From assembly GCA_023413015.1 (NCBI GenBank), contig JAEZQR010000041.1, positions 1 through 5,104 on the forward strand: DNA of 5,104 bases, given 5' to 3'. The notes under the pieces are model-generated. The model saw only the letters and a program-made list of their open reading frames with translations, was not told the DNA's origin and searched no databases. A program made the position numbers and the translations under genes. Origin of the DNA: Pseudomonadota bacterium (lineage in GTDB: Bacteria > Pseudomonadota > Alphaproteobacteria > Sphingomonadales > Sphingomonadaceae). Positions within the stretch are counted from its first letter, which is position 1, and each line of letters starts with the position of its first letter. Below are positions 1 through 5,104 of the stretch, in pieces.

Positions 1-656
1 ACCTTGATGCCGTGCGGCTTGGAGAAATGCAGCAAGGTGACCCGGATGGTGGGGTCGAGACGCCGCCCGAGCAGGCGCTCCTGCTCGGCCACCACATCCA
101 GCGTAGCCAGTCGGGTCCGCAGCGCCGCGATCCGATCGTCCAACCGCTGCCCGAGCAGGTCGCGCCGAAAGCCGGGAAAGTCCGCCTCCTGCAAGGAAAC
201 CAGGATGGATCGCAGCTGCGGAAGTGAGACGTTGAAGGCATCCCATGCCGCCTCGTCCCAATAGGGGCTCGCCTGAAGCGGCGGCTTCAGCCTGGTCTCG
301 GCGGCATCAATCAAGGCCAGCAGGCCGGCAAGGGAGTCGGTCGGGCCGGCCGAGAAATAGAGGCACAAGGCTGGCGACAACAGCGCCTTGCGCTTGGCGG
401 CAGCGGCCTTGGCTTGCCGAATCCGGTCCAGCGCCGCCCCCGGAAGGCGCGGCGCGAAAGCGGCGACTTCGGCGCGGTAATGACGGGCGTAGAAGTCGTC
501 GCCTGACAAGGGCGACAGAAAGCAGAGCGCATCCAGCCCTTCCGACCCGCCAATCTCCCAGCGCGTCCGGGCCGGATCGGCGCGCGAGGATGGGGAAGCG
601 ATCGCAGGGGCGGCAGCAGCCGCCAAGGCGGCCGCGATGAATTCGCGTCTGTGCAT
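1..656 (-). CDS. Tat-exported protein of unknown function, N-terminal part (runs off left edge)
   Basis: This is the first 218 codons of a gene whose 3' end lies outside the window. The ATG at 656-654 opens a twin-arginine signal peptide: R3-R4-E-F-I, then an alanine-rich hydrophobic stretch (residues 8-19) and an AIA|SP cleavage site after residue 20. The mature protein would be folded in the cytoplasm and exported to the periplasm. The visible mature part is mostly helical-looking, with KAAAAKRKALL near residue 85 and Leu/Arg-rich helices towards residue 200. I see no HExxH, GxSxG or other catalytic motif in this portion and do not recognise the family; a catalytic domain could lie in the missing half. 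The start lies 9 bp after the araC stop and has no clear Shine-Dalgarno, which suggests translation coupled to araC. At least eight TTG leucine codons are used, unlike thrS. That the reading frame is real is fairly sure; the function is unknown. Confidence 0.72.
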   Translation of the reverse strand, partial: MHRREFIAAALAAAAAPAIASPSSRADPARTRWEIGGSEGLDALCFLSPLSGDDFYARHYRAEVAAFAPRLPGAALDRIRQAKAAAAKRKALLSPALCLYFSAGPTDSLAGLLALIDAAETRLKPPLQASPYWDEAAWDAFNVSLPQLRSILVSLQEADFPGFRRDLLGQRLDDRIAALRTRLATLDVVAEQERLLGRRLDPTIRVTLLHFSKPHGIK

Positions 657-665
657 GGCGCCGGT

Positions 666-1388
666 CTAGCGCCGGCTGACGACCCCGGTCTTGAATGGAT
701 TTGATGTCGCGGTTCGCCAGCGGCCCGGTGGCGCGCCGGTTATCGCGGTGACGCCGCGGGTCATATGCGCCTGATCCGCAAAGCCGGCTTCCGCTGCGAT
801 GATCGACAACGGCGCATCGGTCGAGACGATCGCGCGCCAGGCCCTGCGCACTTGGACATCGGCGCGGTAGCGCGCCGGTCCCACGCCATAGGCCGCCGCA
901 AAGCCGCGCGACACGCTTGCCGGCGCCAAGCCGTTGTCGTGGGCCCAACGGGATAGTGATAATTCGGGGTCCTGTCGTAGGGCCGCAGCCAATGTATCTG
1001 GCCAATCGCCGGCACACGCCGGAACGGCCTTGGCAACCTCGACGACACGACCGGCGGCTTCGCGGCCGTCGCGTTCAGCCAAGCGGGCAATTTCGTCGGG
1101 GTCGCCGAGCCGCAAGATCGGCGGCAGCTCGATTCCGGCTAGTAGCGGCAGGTTCAGCACCTCGGCGCCGTTTGGGCCGAAGCGGTCCATATGTGCCTCG
1201 AACGGGCCATGGACCAGTACGTCGCCGGGCGCGACCGCGAAGCGGCCGGTATCGCCGGCTTCGACATAGCCGCCGCTCAAGATGACGGCGAGATAGCCGG
1301 TGCGGTGTCGGTGGCGGGGCAGGCGGTCGGTGGCGCCGTGCAGCTCCCGTCCCGGCCGCGATGCGGCGATCGGGAGCTGCACCGGCAT
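666..1388 (-). CDS. AraC-family transcriptional regulator with cupin-like sensor domain
   Basis: A 240-residue DNA-binding regulator. The N-terminal part (about residues 20-70) looks like a small cupin sensor: a histidine cluster RHRHR at 25-29, then strands ending in AVAPGDVLVHGPFEAH (51-66). The C-terminal part (about 135-226) is an AraC-type double helix-turn-helix. The first HTH is around 143-164 (LSLSRWAHDNGLAPASVSRGF). The second is around 193-215, with the family signature GFADQAHMTRGVTAITGAPPGRWR-like at 202-225. The ligand and targets cannot be read from sequence; the Tat-signal gene 9 bp downstream is the obvious candidate target or partner. The ATG is 10 bp after the infC stop and has no good Shine-Dalgarno, so it may depend on translation of infC. 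A strong hairpin covers codons 3-17. Rare codons for this GC level occur (CTA at residues 82, 83, 137 and 145, TTA at 143), which fits weak expression or later acquisition. Confidence 0.88.
   Translation of the reverse strand: MPVQLPIAASRPGRELHGATDRLPRHRHRTGYLAVILSGGYVEAGDTGRFAVAPGDVLVHGPFEAHMDRFGPNGAEVLNLPLLAGIELPPILRLGDPDEIARLAERDGREAAGRVVEVAKAVPACAGDWPDTLAAALRQDPELSLSRWAHDNGLAPASVSRGFAAAYGVGPARYRADVQVRRAWRAIVSTDAPLSIIAAEAGFADQAHMTRGVTAITGAPPGRWRTATSNPFKTGVVSRR
1338..1382 (-). repeat. 12-bp perfect inverted repeat (hairpin) at start of araC, just after infC
   Basis: The arms 1338-1349 and 1371-1382 are exact reverse complements (GTGCAGCTCCCG on the + strand and its mate). Inside the 21-nt gap is a second 5-bp stem (1355-1359 with 1363-1367) closed by a 3-nt loop, so the transcript can form one long, interrupted GC-rich hairpin. 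It begins 16 nt after the infC stop codon and 3 nt after the araC start codon. No T-run follows on the minus strand, so it is not a standard intrinsic terminator. It may stabilise the infC 3' end, act as a partial or factor-dependent terminator, limit araC translation, or be a DNA operator. Confidence 0.6.
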
Positions 1389-1398
1389 CGGCGGAGCG

Positions 1399-1950
1399 TC
1401 AGATCTTCGGTGCGATGACCATCAGCATCTGACGGCCTTCCATCTTCGGATGCTGCTCGACCTTGGCGATCTCGTTGGTATCACCCTGCACGCGCTGCAT
1501 GAGCAGCATGCCGAGCTGGCCCTGCGTCACCTCGCGACCGCGGAAGCGCAGGGTGATCTTCACCTTGTCGCCTTCCTCGATGAAGCGATGGATCGCCTTC
1601 ATCTTGGTGTCGTAGTCGTGGTCGTCGATGTTCGGACGCATCTTGATCTCTTTGATCTCCTGCGTCTTCTGGTTCTTGCGCGCGGCCGAGGCCTTCTTCT
1701 GTGCCTCGTACTTGTACTTGCCGATGTCGAGGAACTTGCAGACCGGCGGGTCCGAGTTCGGGCTGATCTCGACGAGGTCGAGGCCCACTTCCGCAGCGGC
1801 CGCGATCGCTTCGCGGGTGTACATGACGCCGAGGTTTTCGCCCTCATGGTCGATCACGCGCACACGCGGCACGTTGATGTGCTCGTTGAAGCGGGGACCG
1901 GAAAGGGGCGGGGGCGGCGCGAGCGAGCGCCGGGCGAACGGTGGACGGAT
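1399..1950 (-). CDS. infC: Translation initiation factor IF-3, probable AUC start
   Basis: IF3 binds the 30S subunit, blocks premature 50S joining and checks the initiator tRNA-start codon match. From the AUC at 1950-1948 the protein has 183 residues, close to the 180 of E. coli IF3. IF3-N spans about 18-87 and includes the family signature region KFLDIGKYKYEAQKK (72-86). A Lys-rich linker and the IF3-C domain (about 96-181) follow, with KMRPNIDDHDYDTKMK (103-118) and the ending EGRQMLMVIAPK. The start is chosen because GGAG (1962-1959) sits 8 nt before AUC, and the sequence from there (RPPFARR, a proline run, GPRFN) looks like a normal IF3 N-terminus. An in-frame ATG at 1992 would add 14 residues (197 in all), but it has no Shine-Dalgarno, sits in a palindrome, directly follows an in-frame TAA, and adds sequence unlike the family. 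A rare start codon is the known basis of infC autoregulation in E. coli (AUU). Identity is near certain; the start is inferred. Confidence 0.96.
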   Translation of the reverse strand: MRPPFARRSLAPPPPLSGPRFNEHINVPRVRVIDHEGENLGVMYTREAIAAAAEVGLDLVEISPNSDPPVCKFLDIGKYKYEAQKKASAARKNQKTQEIKEIKMRPNIDDHDYDTKMKAIHRFIEEGDKVKITLRFRGREVTQGQLGMLLMQRVQGDTNEIAKVEQHPKMEGRQMLMVIAPKI

Positions 1951-1962
1951 GGCTTTATCTCC
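1948..1962 (-). promoter_or_regulatory. Shine-Dalgarno and AUC initiation codon of infC
   Basis: On the minus strand CTGGAG ends at 1959, followed by an 8-nt spacer (ATAAAGCC) and ATC at 1950-1948. This is ideal spacing for ribosome binding, whereas the ATG 42 nt upstream lacks any purine-rich site. IF3 discriminates against AUU/AUC/AUA starts, so such a start lets high IF3 reduce its own synthesis. The function here is inferred from the E. coli precedent. Confidence 0.7.
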
Positions 1963-1985
1963 AGTTGTTGAGCCGTGTTTCAGCG

Positions 1986-2002
1986 TCCGCATTTAATGCG
2001 GA
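1986..2002. repeat. 17-bp palindrome in the infC leader
   Basis: The sequence TCCGCATT-T-AATGCGGA has 8-bp perfect arms around one central base and contains the upstream in-frame ATG of infC (1992-1990). As RNA it would form a 6-bp stem with a 5-nt loop. As DNA it could be an operator. Its AT-rich centre also gives a weak -10-like TTAAAT (minus strand, 1996-1991), 16 bp after a poor -35-like TTTTCC (2018-2013), so an infC promoter here is possible but weakly supported. Confidence 0.5.
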
Positions 2003-2031
2003 TTGCGTTCTCGGAAAAGGCCGCACGTCGA

Positions 2032-2052
2032 GCGCGGTTCCGATTTCCGCGC
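2032..2052 (-). repeat. Small GC hairpin between thrS and infC
   Basis: A 6-bp GC stem (2047-2052 with 2032-2037) with a 9-nt loop lies 12 nt after the thrS stop codon. On the minus strand a run of only four T (2018-2015) follows about 13 nt later, separated by GC-rich sequence, so it does not meet the usual intrinsic-terminator pattern. It may be a weak terminator, an attenuator part, or chance in GC-rich DNA. Confidence 0.3.
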
Positions 2053-2064
2053 CGATGTGATGCG

Positions 2065-4071
2065 TCAGCCCGCCTGACGCGCCAGATCGGGCGGGGTCGC
2101 CTCGGCGCTCAGACGTTCGACGATCGCGTCGAGCGACACCACTTCCTGCCCGCCTTCGGCACCCAGCCGGCGCACCGCGACCGTGCCCTCCTCCGCCTCG
2201 CGCTTGCCGACGACGAGCAGGTAGGGGACCTTGGCGAGGCTGTGCTCGCGCACCTTGTAGTTGATCTTCTCGTTGCGAAGATCGGCCTCGGCGCGGATGC
2301 CCGCCGCCTTGAGCTTCTCGACCGCCTGGACCGCATAGTCGTCGGCGTCCGACACGATCGTCGCGACTACCGCCTGCACCGGCGCCAGCCAGACCGGGAA
2401 GCGGCCGGCATAATGCTCGATCAGGATGCCGATGAAGCGCTCGAACGTGCCGAGGATCGCACGGTGGAGCATCACCGGGCGATGCCGCTGGCCGTCCTCG
2501 GCGACGTAGCTTGCATCGAGTCGCTCCGGCAGCACCGTGTCCGCCTGGATCGTGCCGACCTGCCAGGTACGGCCGATCGCGTCGGTCAGGTGGAATTCGA
2601 GCTTGGGCGCGTAGAAGGCGCCTTCGCCCGGCAGTTCCTCCCAGCCGAACTCCGGCGTGGCACGTCCCGCGGCGGCCACCGCGTCGCGCAGGATCTGCTC
2701 GGCCTTGTCCCACATCTCGTCGGAGCCGAAGCGCTTCTCGGGCCGCAGCGCCAGCTTGATCGCGTAGGACTCGAAGCCCAGGTCGCGATAGACGCTGTCG
2801 AGCAGGTCGCAGAAGTCCTTGATCTCGTCGATCAGCTGGTCCTCGCGGCAGAAGATATGCGCGTCGTCCTGCGTGAACTGGCGCACGCGCATGATGCCGT
2901 GGAGCGCGCCGTGCGGCTCGTTGCGGTGGCAGCAGCCGAACTCGGCCATGCGGATCGGCAGGTCGCGGTAGCTGGTGATACCCTGCTTGAACACCAGCAC
3001 GTGCGCCGGGCAGTTCATCGGCTTCAGCGCCATGAGGTCGGCGTCGCCGGAAAGCACCGGCCCCTCCTCCTCGGTCGAGGGGATCTCGTCGGGCACCACG
3101 AACATGTTCTCGCGGTACTTGCCCCAGTGGCCCGACTGCTCCCACTGCTTGGCGTCCATCAGCTGCGGCGTCTTCACCTCGACATAGCCGGCCGCATCGA
3201 GCCGGCGGCGCATATACGCCTCGAGCTGCCGCCAAATCAGATAGCCCTTGGGGTGCCAGAACACCGACCCCTGTGCCTCCGACTGGAGGTGGAACAGGTC
3301 CATCTCCGCGCCGATCTTGCGGTGGTCGCGCTTGGCCGCTTCCTCGAGCCGCGTCAGATGCGCGTCGAGCTGCTTCTTGTTGAGCCAGCCGGTGCCGTAG
3401 ATGCGGCTGAGCATCGCGTTCTTCTGGTCGCCGCGCCAGTAGGCGCCCGACACGCGCGTCAGCTTGAACGCCTGCGGATCGAGCTTGCCGGTCGAGGCGA
3501 GGTGGGGACCGCGGCACATGTCGAGCCACTGGCCGGCACGATAGACCGTCAGCTCCTCGCCCTCAGGAAGCTCGCCCGCCCACTCGGCCTTGAACGTCTC
3601 GCCCTGCTTCCTGAAGTAGTCGATCAACTGGTCGCGCGTCCAAACCTCGCGGACGAGCTTCTCGTCGCGCGCGATGATGCGGCGCATCTCCGCTTCGATC
3701 GCCGGCAGATCCTCTTCGGTGAACGGCCGGTCCTTCGGCGCGAAGTCGTAGTAGAAGCCGTCCTCGGTCGCCGGCCCGAAGGTGATCTGCGTTCCCGGGA
3801 ACAGATTCTGCACCGCTTCGGCGAGCACGTGCGCATAGTCGTGGCGCGCCAGCTCGAGCGCGTCGGCCTCGTCCTTCGAGGTGACGATCGCGAGGCTCCC
3901 GTCGCGCTCGATCGGCCGCTCGAGGTCGACGACCACCCCGTCGATGCGCGCCGCCAGCGCCGCCTTCGCCAGCCCCGCCCCGATCGACCGCGCGACGTCG
4001 CCCGCGGTCGTCCCGCGCGGCACGTCGCGCACGGAACCGTCGGGAAGCGTCAGGTGGATGATGTCGGACAC
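2065..4071 (-). CDS. thrS: Threonyl-tRNA synthetase (class II)
   Basis: Cytoplasmic enzyme that charges tRNA-Thr with threonine using ATP and edits mischarged Ser. From the GTG at 4071-4069 it has 668 residues, slightly longer than E. coli ThrRS (642). Domain order is complete. The TGS domain is about 1-65 (HLTLPDGSVRDV at 6-17). The editing domain is about 66-245, with HDYAH (H77, H81) and DMCRGPH (C186, H190). The class II core is about 260-555. The anticodon-binding domain is about 560-655. The zinc/threonine ligands are visible as C354 (KPMNCPAH), H405 (QDDAHIF) and H536 (MLHRAI). Motif 2 is around R383 (CHRNEPHG) and motif 3 around R545 (GTFERFIGILIEH). GTG is chosen because the TGS domain starts there and GAGG lies 8 nt upstream; the longer open frame upstream is Arg/Pro/Ser-rich shadow sequence. 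It is followed by infC, a common bacterial arrangement, and is divergent from the hydrolase gene. No catalytic residue is missing. Confidence 0.98.
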   Translation of the reverse strand: MSDIIHLTLPDGSVRDVPRGTTAGDVARSIGAGLAKAALAARIDGVVVDLERPIERDGSLAIVTSKDEADALELARHDYAHVLAEAVQNLFPGTQITFGPATEDGFYYDFAPKDRPFTEEDLPAIEAEMRRIIARDEKLVREVWTRDQLIDYFRKQGETFKAEWAGELPEGEELTVYRAGQWLDMCRGPHLASTGKLDPQAFKLTRVSGAYWRGDQKNAMLSRIYGTGWLNKKQLDAHLTRLEEAAKRDHRKIGAEMDLFHLQSEAQGSVFWHPKGYLIWRQLEAYMRRRLDAAGYVEVKTPQLMDAKQWEQSGHWGKYRENMFVVPDEIPSTEEEGPVLSGDADLMALKPMNCPAHVLVFKQGITSYRDLPIRMAEFGCCHRNEPHGALHGIMRVRQFTQDDAHIFCREDQLIDEIKDFCDLLDSVYRDLGFESYAIKLALRPEKRFGSDEMWDKAEQILRDAVAAAGRATPEFGWEELPGEGAFYAPKLEFHLTDAIGRTWQVGTIQADTVLPERLDASYVAEDGQRHRPVMLHRAILGTFERFIGILIEHYAGRFPVWLAPVQAVVATIVSDADDYAVQAVEKLKAAGIRAEADLRNEKINYKVREHSLAKVPYLLVVGKREAEEGTVAVRRLGAEGGQEVVSLDAIVERLSAEATPPDLARQAG

Positions 4072-4088
4072 GGGAAAAGCCTCGGCGA

Positions 4089-4118
4089 TTGGAAAAATGC
4101 TGCGGCGCAACCTATGGA
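4089..4118 (+). promoter_or_regulatory. Possible weak promoter for the hydrolase gene
   Basis: TTGGAA (4089-4094) and TATGGA (4113-4118) are spaced 18 bp on the plus strand. Both boxes match consensus poorly (the -10 only at its first three bases). It is listed because the 74-bp gap must drive the divergent gene unless transcription enters from elsewhere. It overlaps the proposed thrS promoter. Confidence 0.2.
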
Positions 4119-4136
4119 TGGGCGCCCGATAGTCAA
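4102..4136 (-). promoter_or_regulatory. Probable thrS promoter in the divergent gap
   Basis: On the minus strand TTGACT (4136-4131, five of six matches to the -35 consensus) is followed after 16 bp by TAGGTT (4114-4109, three of six to -10). This predicts a start near 4102 and a leader of about 30 nt, too short for the tRNA-like thrS operator known in E. coli. The -35 box overlaps the ribosome-binding site of the divergent hydrolase gene. This is a prediction by eye only. Confidence 0.4.
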
Positions 4137-4145
4137 GGCAAGACA

Positions 4146-4898
4146 ATGAGCGAGACACAGTACCTCGATCGCAACGGCATCCGGCTGGCCTATCGGCACC
4201 GAAACGGCGCCGGCCCGACGGTCGTGTTCCTGTCCGGCTACATGTCCGACATGAGCGGCACCAAGGCCGAGGCGCTCGACGTCTGGGCGGCGGAGCGCGG
4301 TCGCGCCTTCCTGCGGCTCGACTATTCAGGCTGCGGCGCGAGCGGCGGCGATTTCGAGGCGGGCACGATCGGTCGGTGGCGCGACGACGCGCTGGCGGTG
4401 ATCGATGCGGTGGCGCCGGGGCCGGTGGCGCTGGTCGGCTCGTCGATGGGCGGCTGGATCGCGCTGCTGATCGCCCGCGCCCGGCCGAGCCGGGTGTCGG
4501 CACTCGTCGGCATCGCGGCGGCGCCCGACTTCGTCGACTGGGGCCTATGGTCGGACCTCGACGAGACGCAGCGTGAAGCGCTGATGCGCGTCGGGCGGAT
4601 CGAGCTGCCGAGCGGCTATGTCGACAGCCCCTATGTTTACACGCGTGCGCTGGTCGAGGACGGCCGCGCCAACCGCGTATTGGATAGGAGCATCGGCTAT
4701 GCGGGCCCGGTGCGGCTGCTGCAGGGCCAGGCCGATCCCGAGGTGCCGTGGCGCCTCAGCCTCGATATCGCCGAGCGGCTCGATTCATCGGACGTGCAGG
4801 TGCTTCTGGTTAAGGATGGCGACCACCGGCTGTCGCGCGCCGCTGATCTGGCGCTGCTGACCGCCACGCTCGACCGCCTGCTGGAGCCTCATGCGTAA
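4146..4898 (+). CDS. ABHD10-like alpha/beta-hydrolase (serine hydrolase, possible thioesterase)
   Basis: A 250-residue soluble alpha/beta-hydrolase with no signal peptide, so probably cytoplasmic. The catalytic triad is visible: nucleophile S100 in GSSMGG (98-103), acid D197 in GQADPEVP, and H227 in GDHRLS. The likely oxyanion region is FLSGYMSDMSGTKA (28-41). The sequence recalls animal mitochondrial ABHD10, an acyl-protein thioesterase/esterase: SGYxSxMxGTKA, then RLDYSGCGxSxG (57-68), GRWRDDALAVID (76-87), VGSSMGGW and DHRxxxxAD. This comparison is from memory. The substrate is unknown; esterase or thioesterase is the best guess. ATG 4146 is chosen because AAGG (4135-4138) lies 7 nt upstream; an earlier TTG at 4089 would add 19 unlikely residues. 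The gene is divergent from thrS with a 74-bp gap, and its end overlaps the next gene by 8 bp, so the two probably form an operon. Confidence 0.9.
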   Translation: MSETQYLDRNGIRLAYRHRNGAGPTVVFLSGYMSDMSGTKAEALDVWAAERGRAFLRLDYSGCGASGGDFEAGTIGRWRDDALAVIDAVAPGPVALVGSSMGGWIALLIARARPSRVSALVGIAAAPDFVDWGLWSDLDETQREALMRVGRIELPSGYVDSPYVYTRALVEDGRANRVLDRSIGYAGPVRLLQGQADPEVPWRLSLDIAERLDSSDVQVLLVKDGDHRLSRAADLALLTATLDRLLEPHA

Positions 4899-5104
4899 GA
4901 TCATTGGCGCCCTGCTGCTGGGCCTCACCGCCACCACCGCCCTTGCGCAGCAAGCGCGTAGCCCTGCCGACCGCGAACGCTATCAGGCCTGCATCGCGCA
5001 GACGAAAAGCGACCCGGCCAAGGCGATCGAGACGGCGAACGGCTGGCGCGCGGCGGGCGGCGGGCTCCCGGCCCGCCACTGCCTCGCGATGGCCTATCTT
5101 GCGC
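4891..5104 (+). CDS. Small secreted protein, possibly TPR-like (runs off right edge)
   Basis: This open frame runs through the window end, with 71 codons visible. It starts with the ATG inside ATGCGTAA, where the hydrolase gene stops (8-bp overlap), and GGAG (4883-4886) lies 4 nt upstream, so translation is probably coupled to the hydrolase. The N-terminus is a clear Sec signal peptide: MRK, a hydrophobic core (IIGALLLGLTATTA), and cleavage at ALA|QQ after residue 19. The mature part begins with a helix pair, RYQACIAQTKSDPAKAIETA (30-49) then GGGLPARHCLAMAYLA (56-71). Its alternating Ala/Leu/Tyr spacing and DPxxA turn resemble a tetratricopeptide repeat; C34 and C64 could form a disulfide. 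The TPR assignment is tentative because only the start is visible. It is likely periplasmic. Confidence 0.75.
   Translation, partial: MRKIIGALLLGLTATTALAQQARSPADRERYQACIAQTKSDPAKAIETANGWRAAGGGLPARHCLAMAYLA

Noticed and set aside
1300..1971. 223-codon plus-strand frame antisense to infC and araC
   Set aside because: Spans two well-supported genes on the other strand, and its Leu/Val/Asp/Arg-rich sequence is typical of antisense frames.
2015..2052. Intrinsic terminator after thrS
   Set aside because: The stem is only 6 bp and the nearest T-run has four T about 13 nt past the stem; kept only as a low-confidence hairpin.
1955..3529. A 524-codon minus-strand frame overlapping thrS in another phase
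   Set aside because: Arg/Gly/Ala-rich shadow of thrS, which has every expected synthetase motif in its own frame. No sign of dual coding.
4089..4145. 19-residue N-terminal extension of the hydrolase from a TTG
   Set aside because: The ATG at 4146 has a well-spaced AAGG, and the extension would run through the promoter region.
1975..4149. A 724-codon open frame on the plus strand, antisense to thrS
   Set aside because: It mirrors thrS along its whole length, has Leu/Val/Asp/Arg-rich composition typical of the antisense frame in high-GC genes, shows no domain, and has no ribosome site. Codon bias explains the lack of stops.
4072..4503. 144-residue N-terminal extension of thrS
   Set aside because: It is Arg/Pro/Ser-rich, overlaps the divergent hydrolase gene antisense, and lies upstream of a good GTG start with GAGG at the exact start of the TGS domain.
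1..5104. Undescribed defence, mobile or biosynthetic system
   Set aside because: No nuclease, transposase, integrase, reverse transcriptase, toxin-antitoxin pair, repeat array or biosynthetic core enzyme is visible; genes are core translation, a regulator, a hydrolase and two exported proteins.

Overview
The window reads as part of a high-GC alphaproteobacterial chromosome, most likely from the Sphingomonadales (Sphingomonas-like). I base this on the base composition, the style of the ThrRS and IF3 proteins, the thrS-infC gene order, and the small secreted and alpha/beta-hydrolase genes beside them. The taxonomic call is from memory of these families, not from a search.

Layout. A minus-strand block runs from about 4071 down to 1: thrS (threonyl-tRNA synthetase, GTG start), infC (translation initiation factor IF-3, probably an AUC start), an AraC-family regulator, and the first 218 codons of a Tat-exported protein that runs off the left edge. 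Gaps are 114 bp from thrS to infC (taking the AUC start), 10 bp from infC to araC, and 9 bp from araC to the Tat gene. The last three genes could therefore be read as one transcript. A divergent plus-strand block begins at 4146: an ABHD10-like serine hydrolase of 250 residues, then a gene overlapping it by 8 bp that encodes a small secreted protein and is cut off at the right edge.

How the parts work together. thrS and infC are core translation genes and a widely conserved pair. infC shows signs of the classic IF3 autoregulation: a strong Shine-Dalgarno sits 8 nt before an AUC codon, while the nearest ATG upstream has no Shine-Dalgarno and lies inside a 17-bp palindrome. The araC and Tat genes look like less-conserved cargo behind infC. 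They use TTG, CTA and TTA leucine codons that thrS appears to avoid, and a 12-bp perfect hairpin lies across the infC/araC junction. The 74-bp gap between thrS and the hydrolase must hold both divergent promoters.

I found no tRNA, rRNA, CRISPR array, insertion sequence or phage gene, and no convincing new multi-gene system. No stretch over 300 bp lacks a gene. The most interesting signals are regulatory: the infC start and leader, and the infC/araC hairpin.
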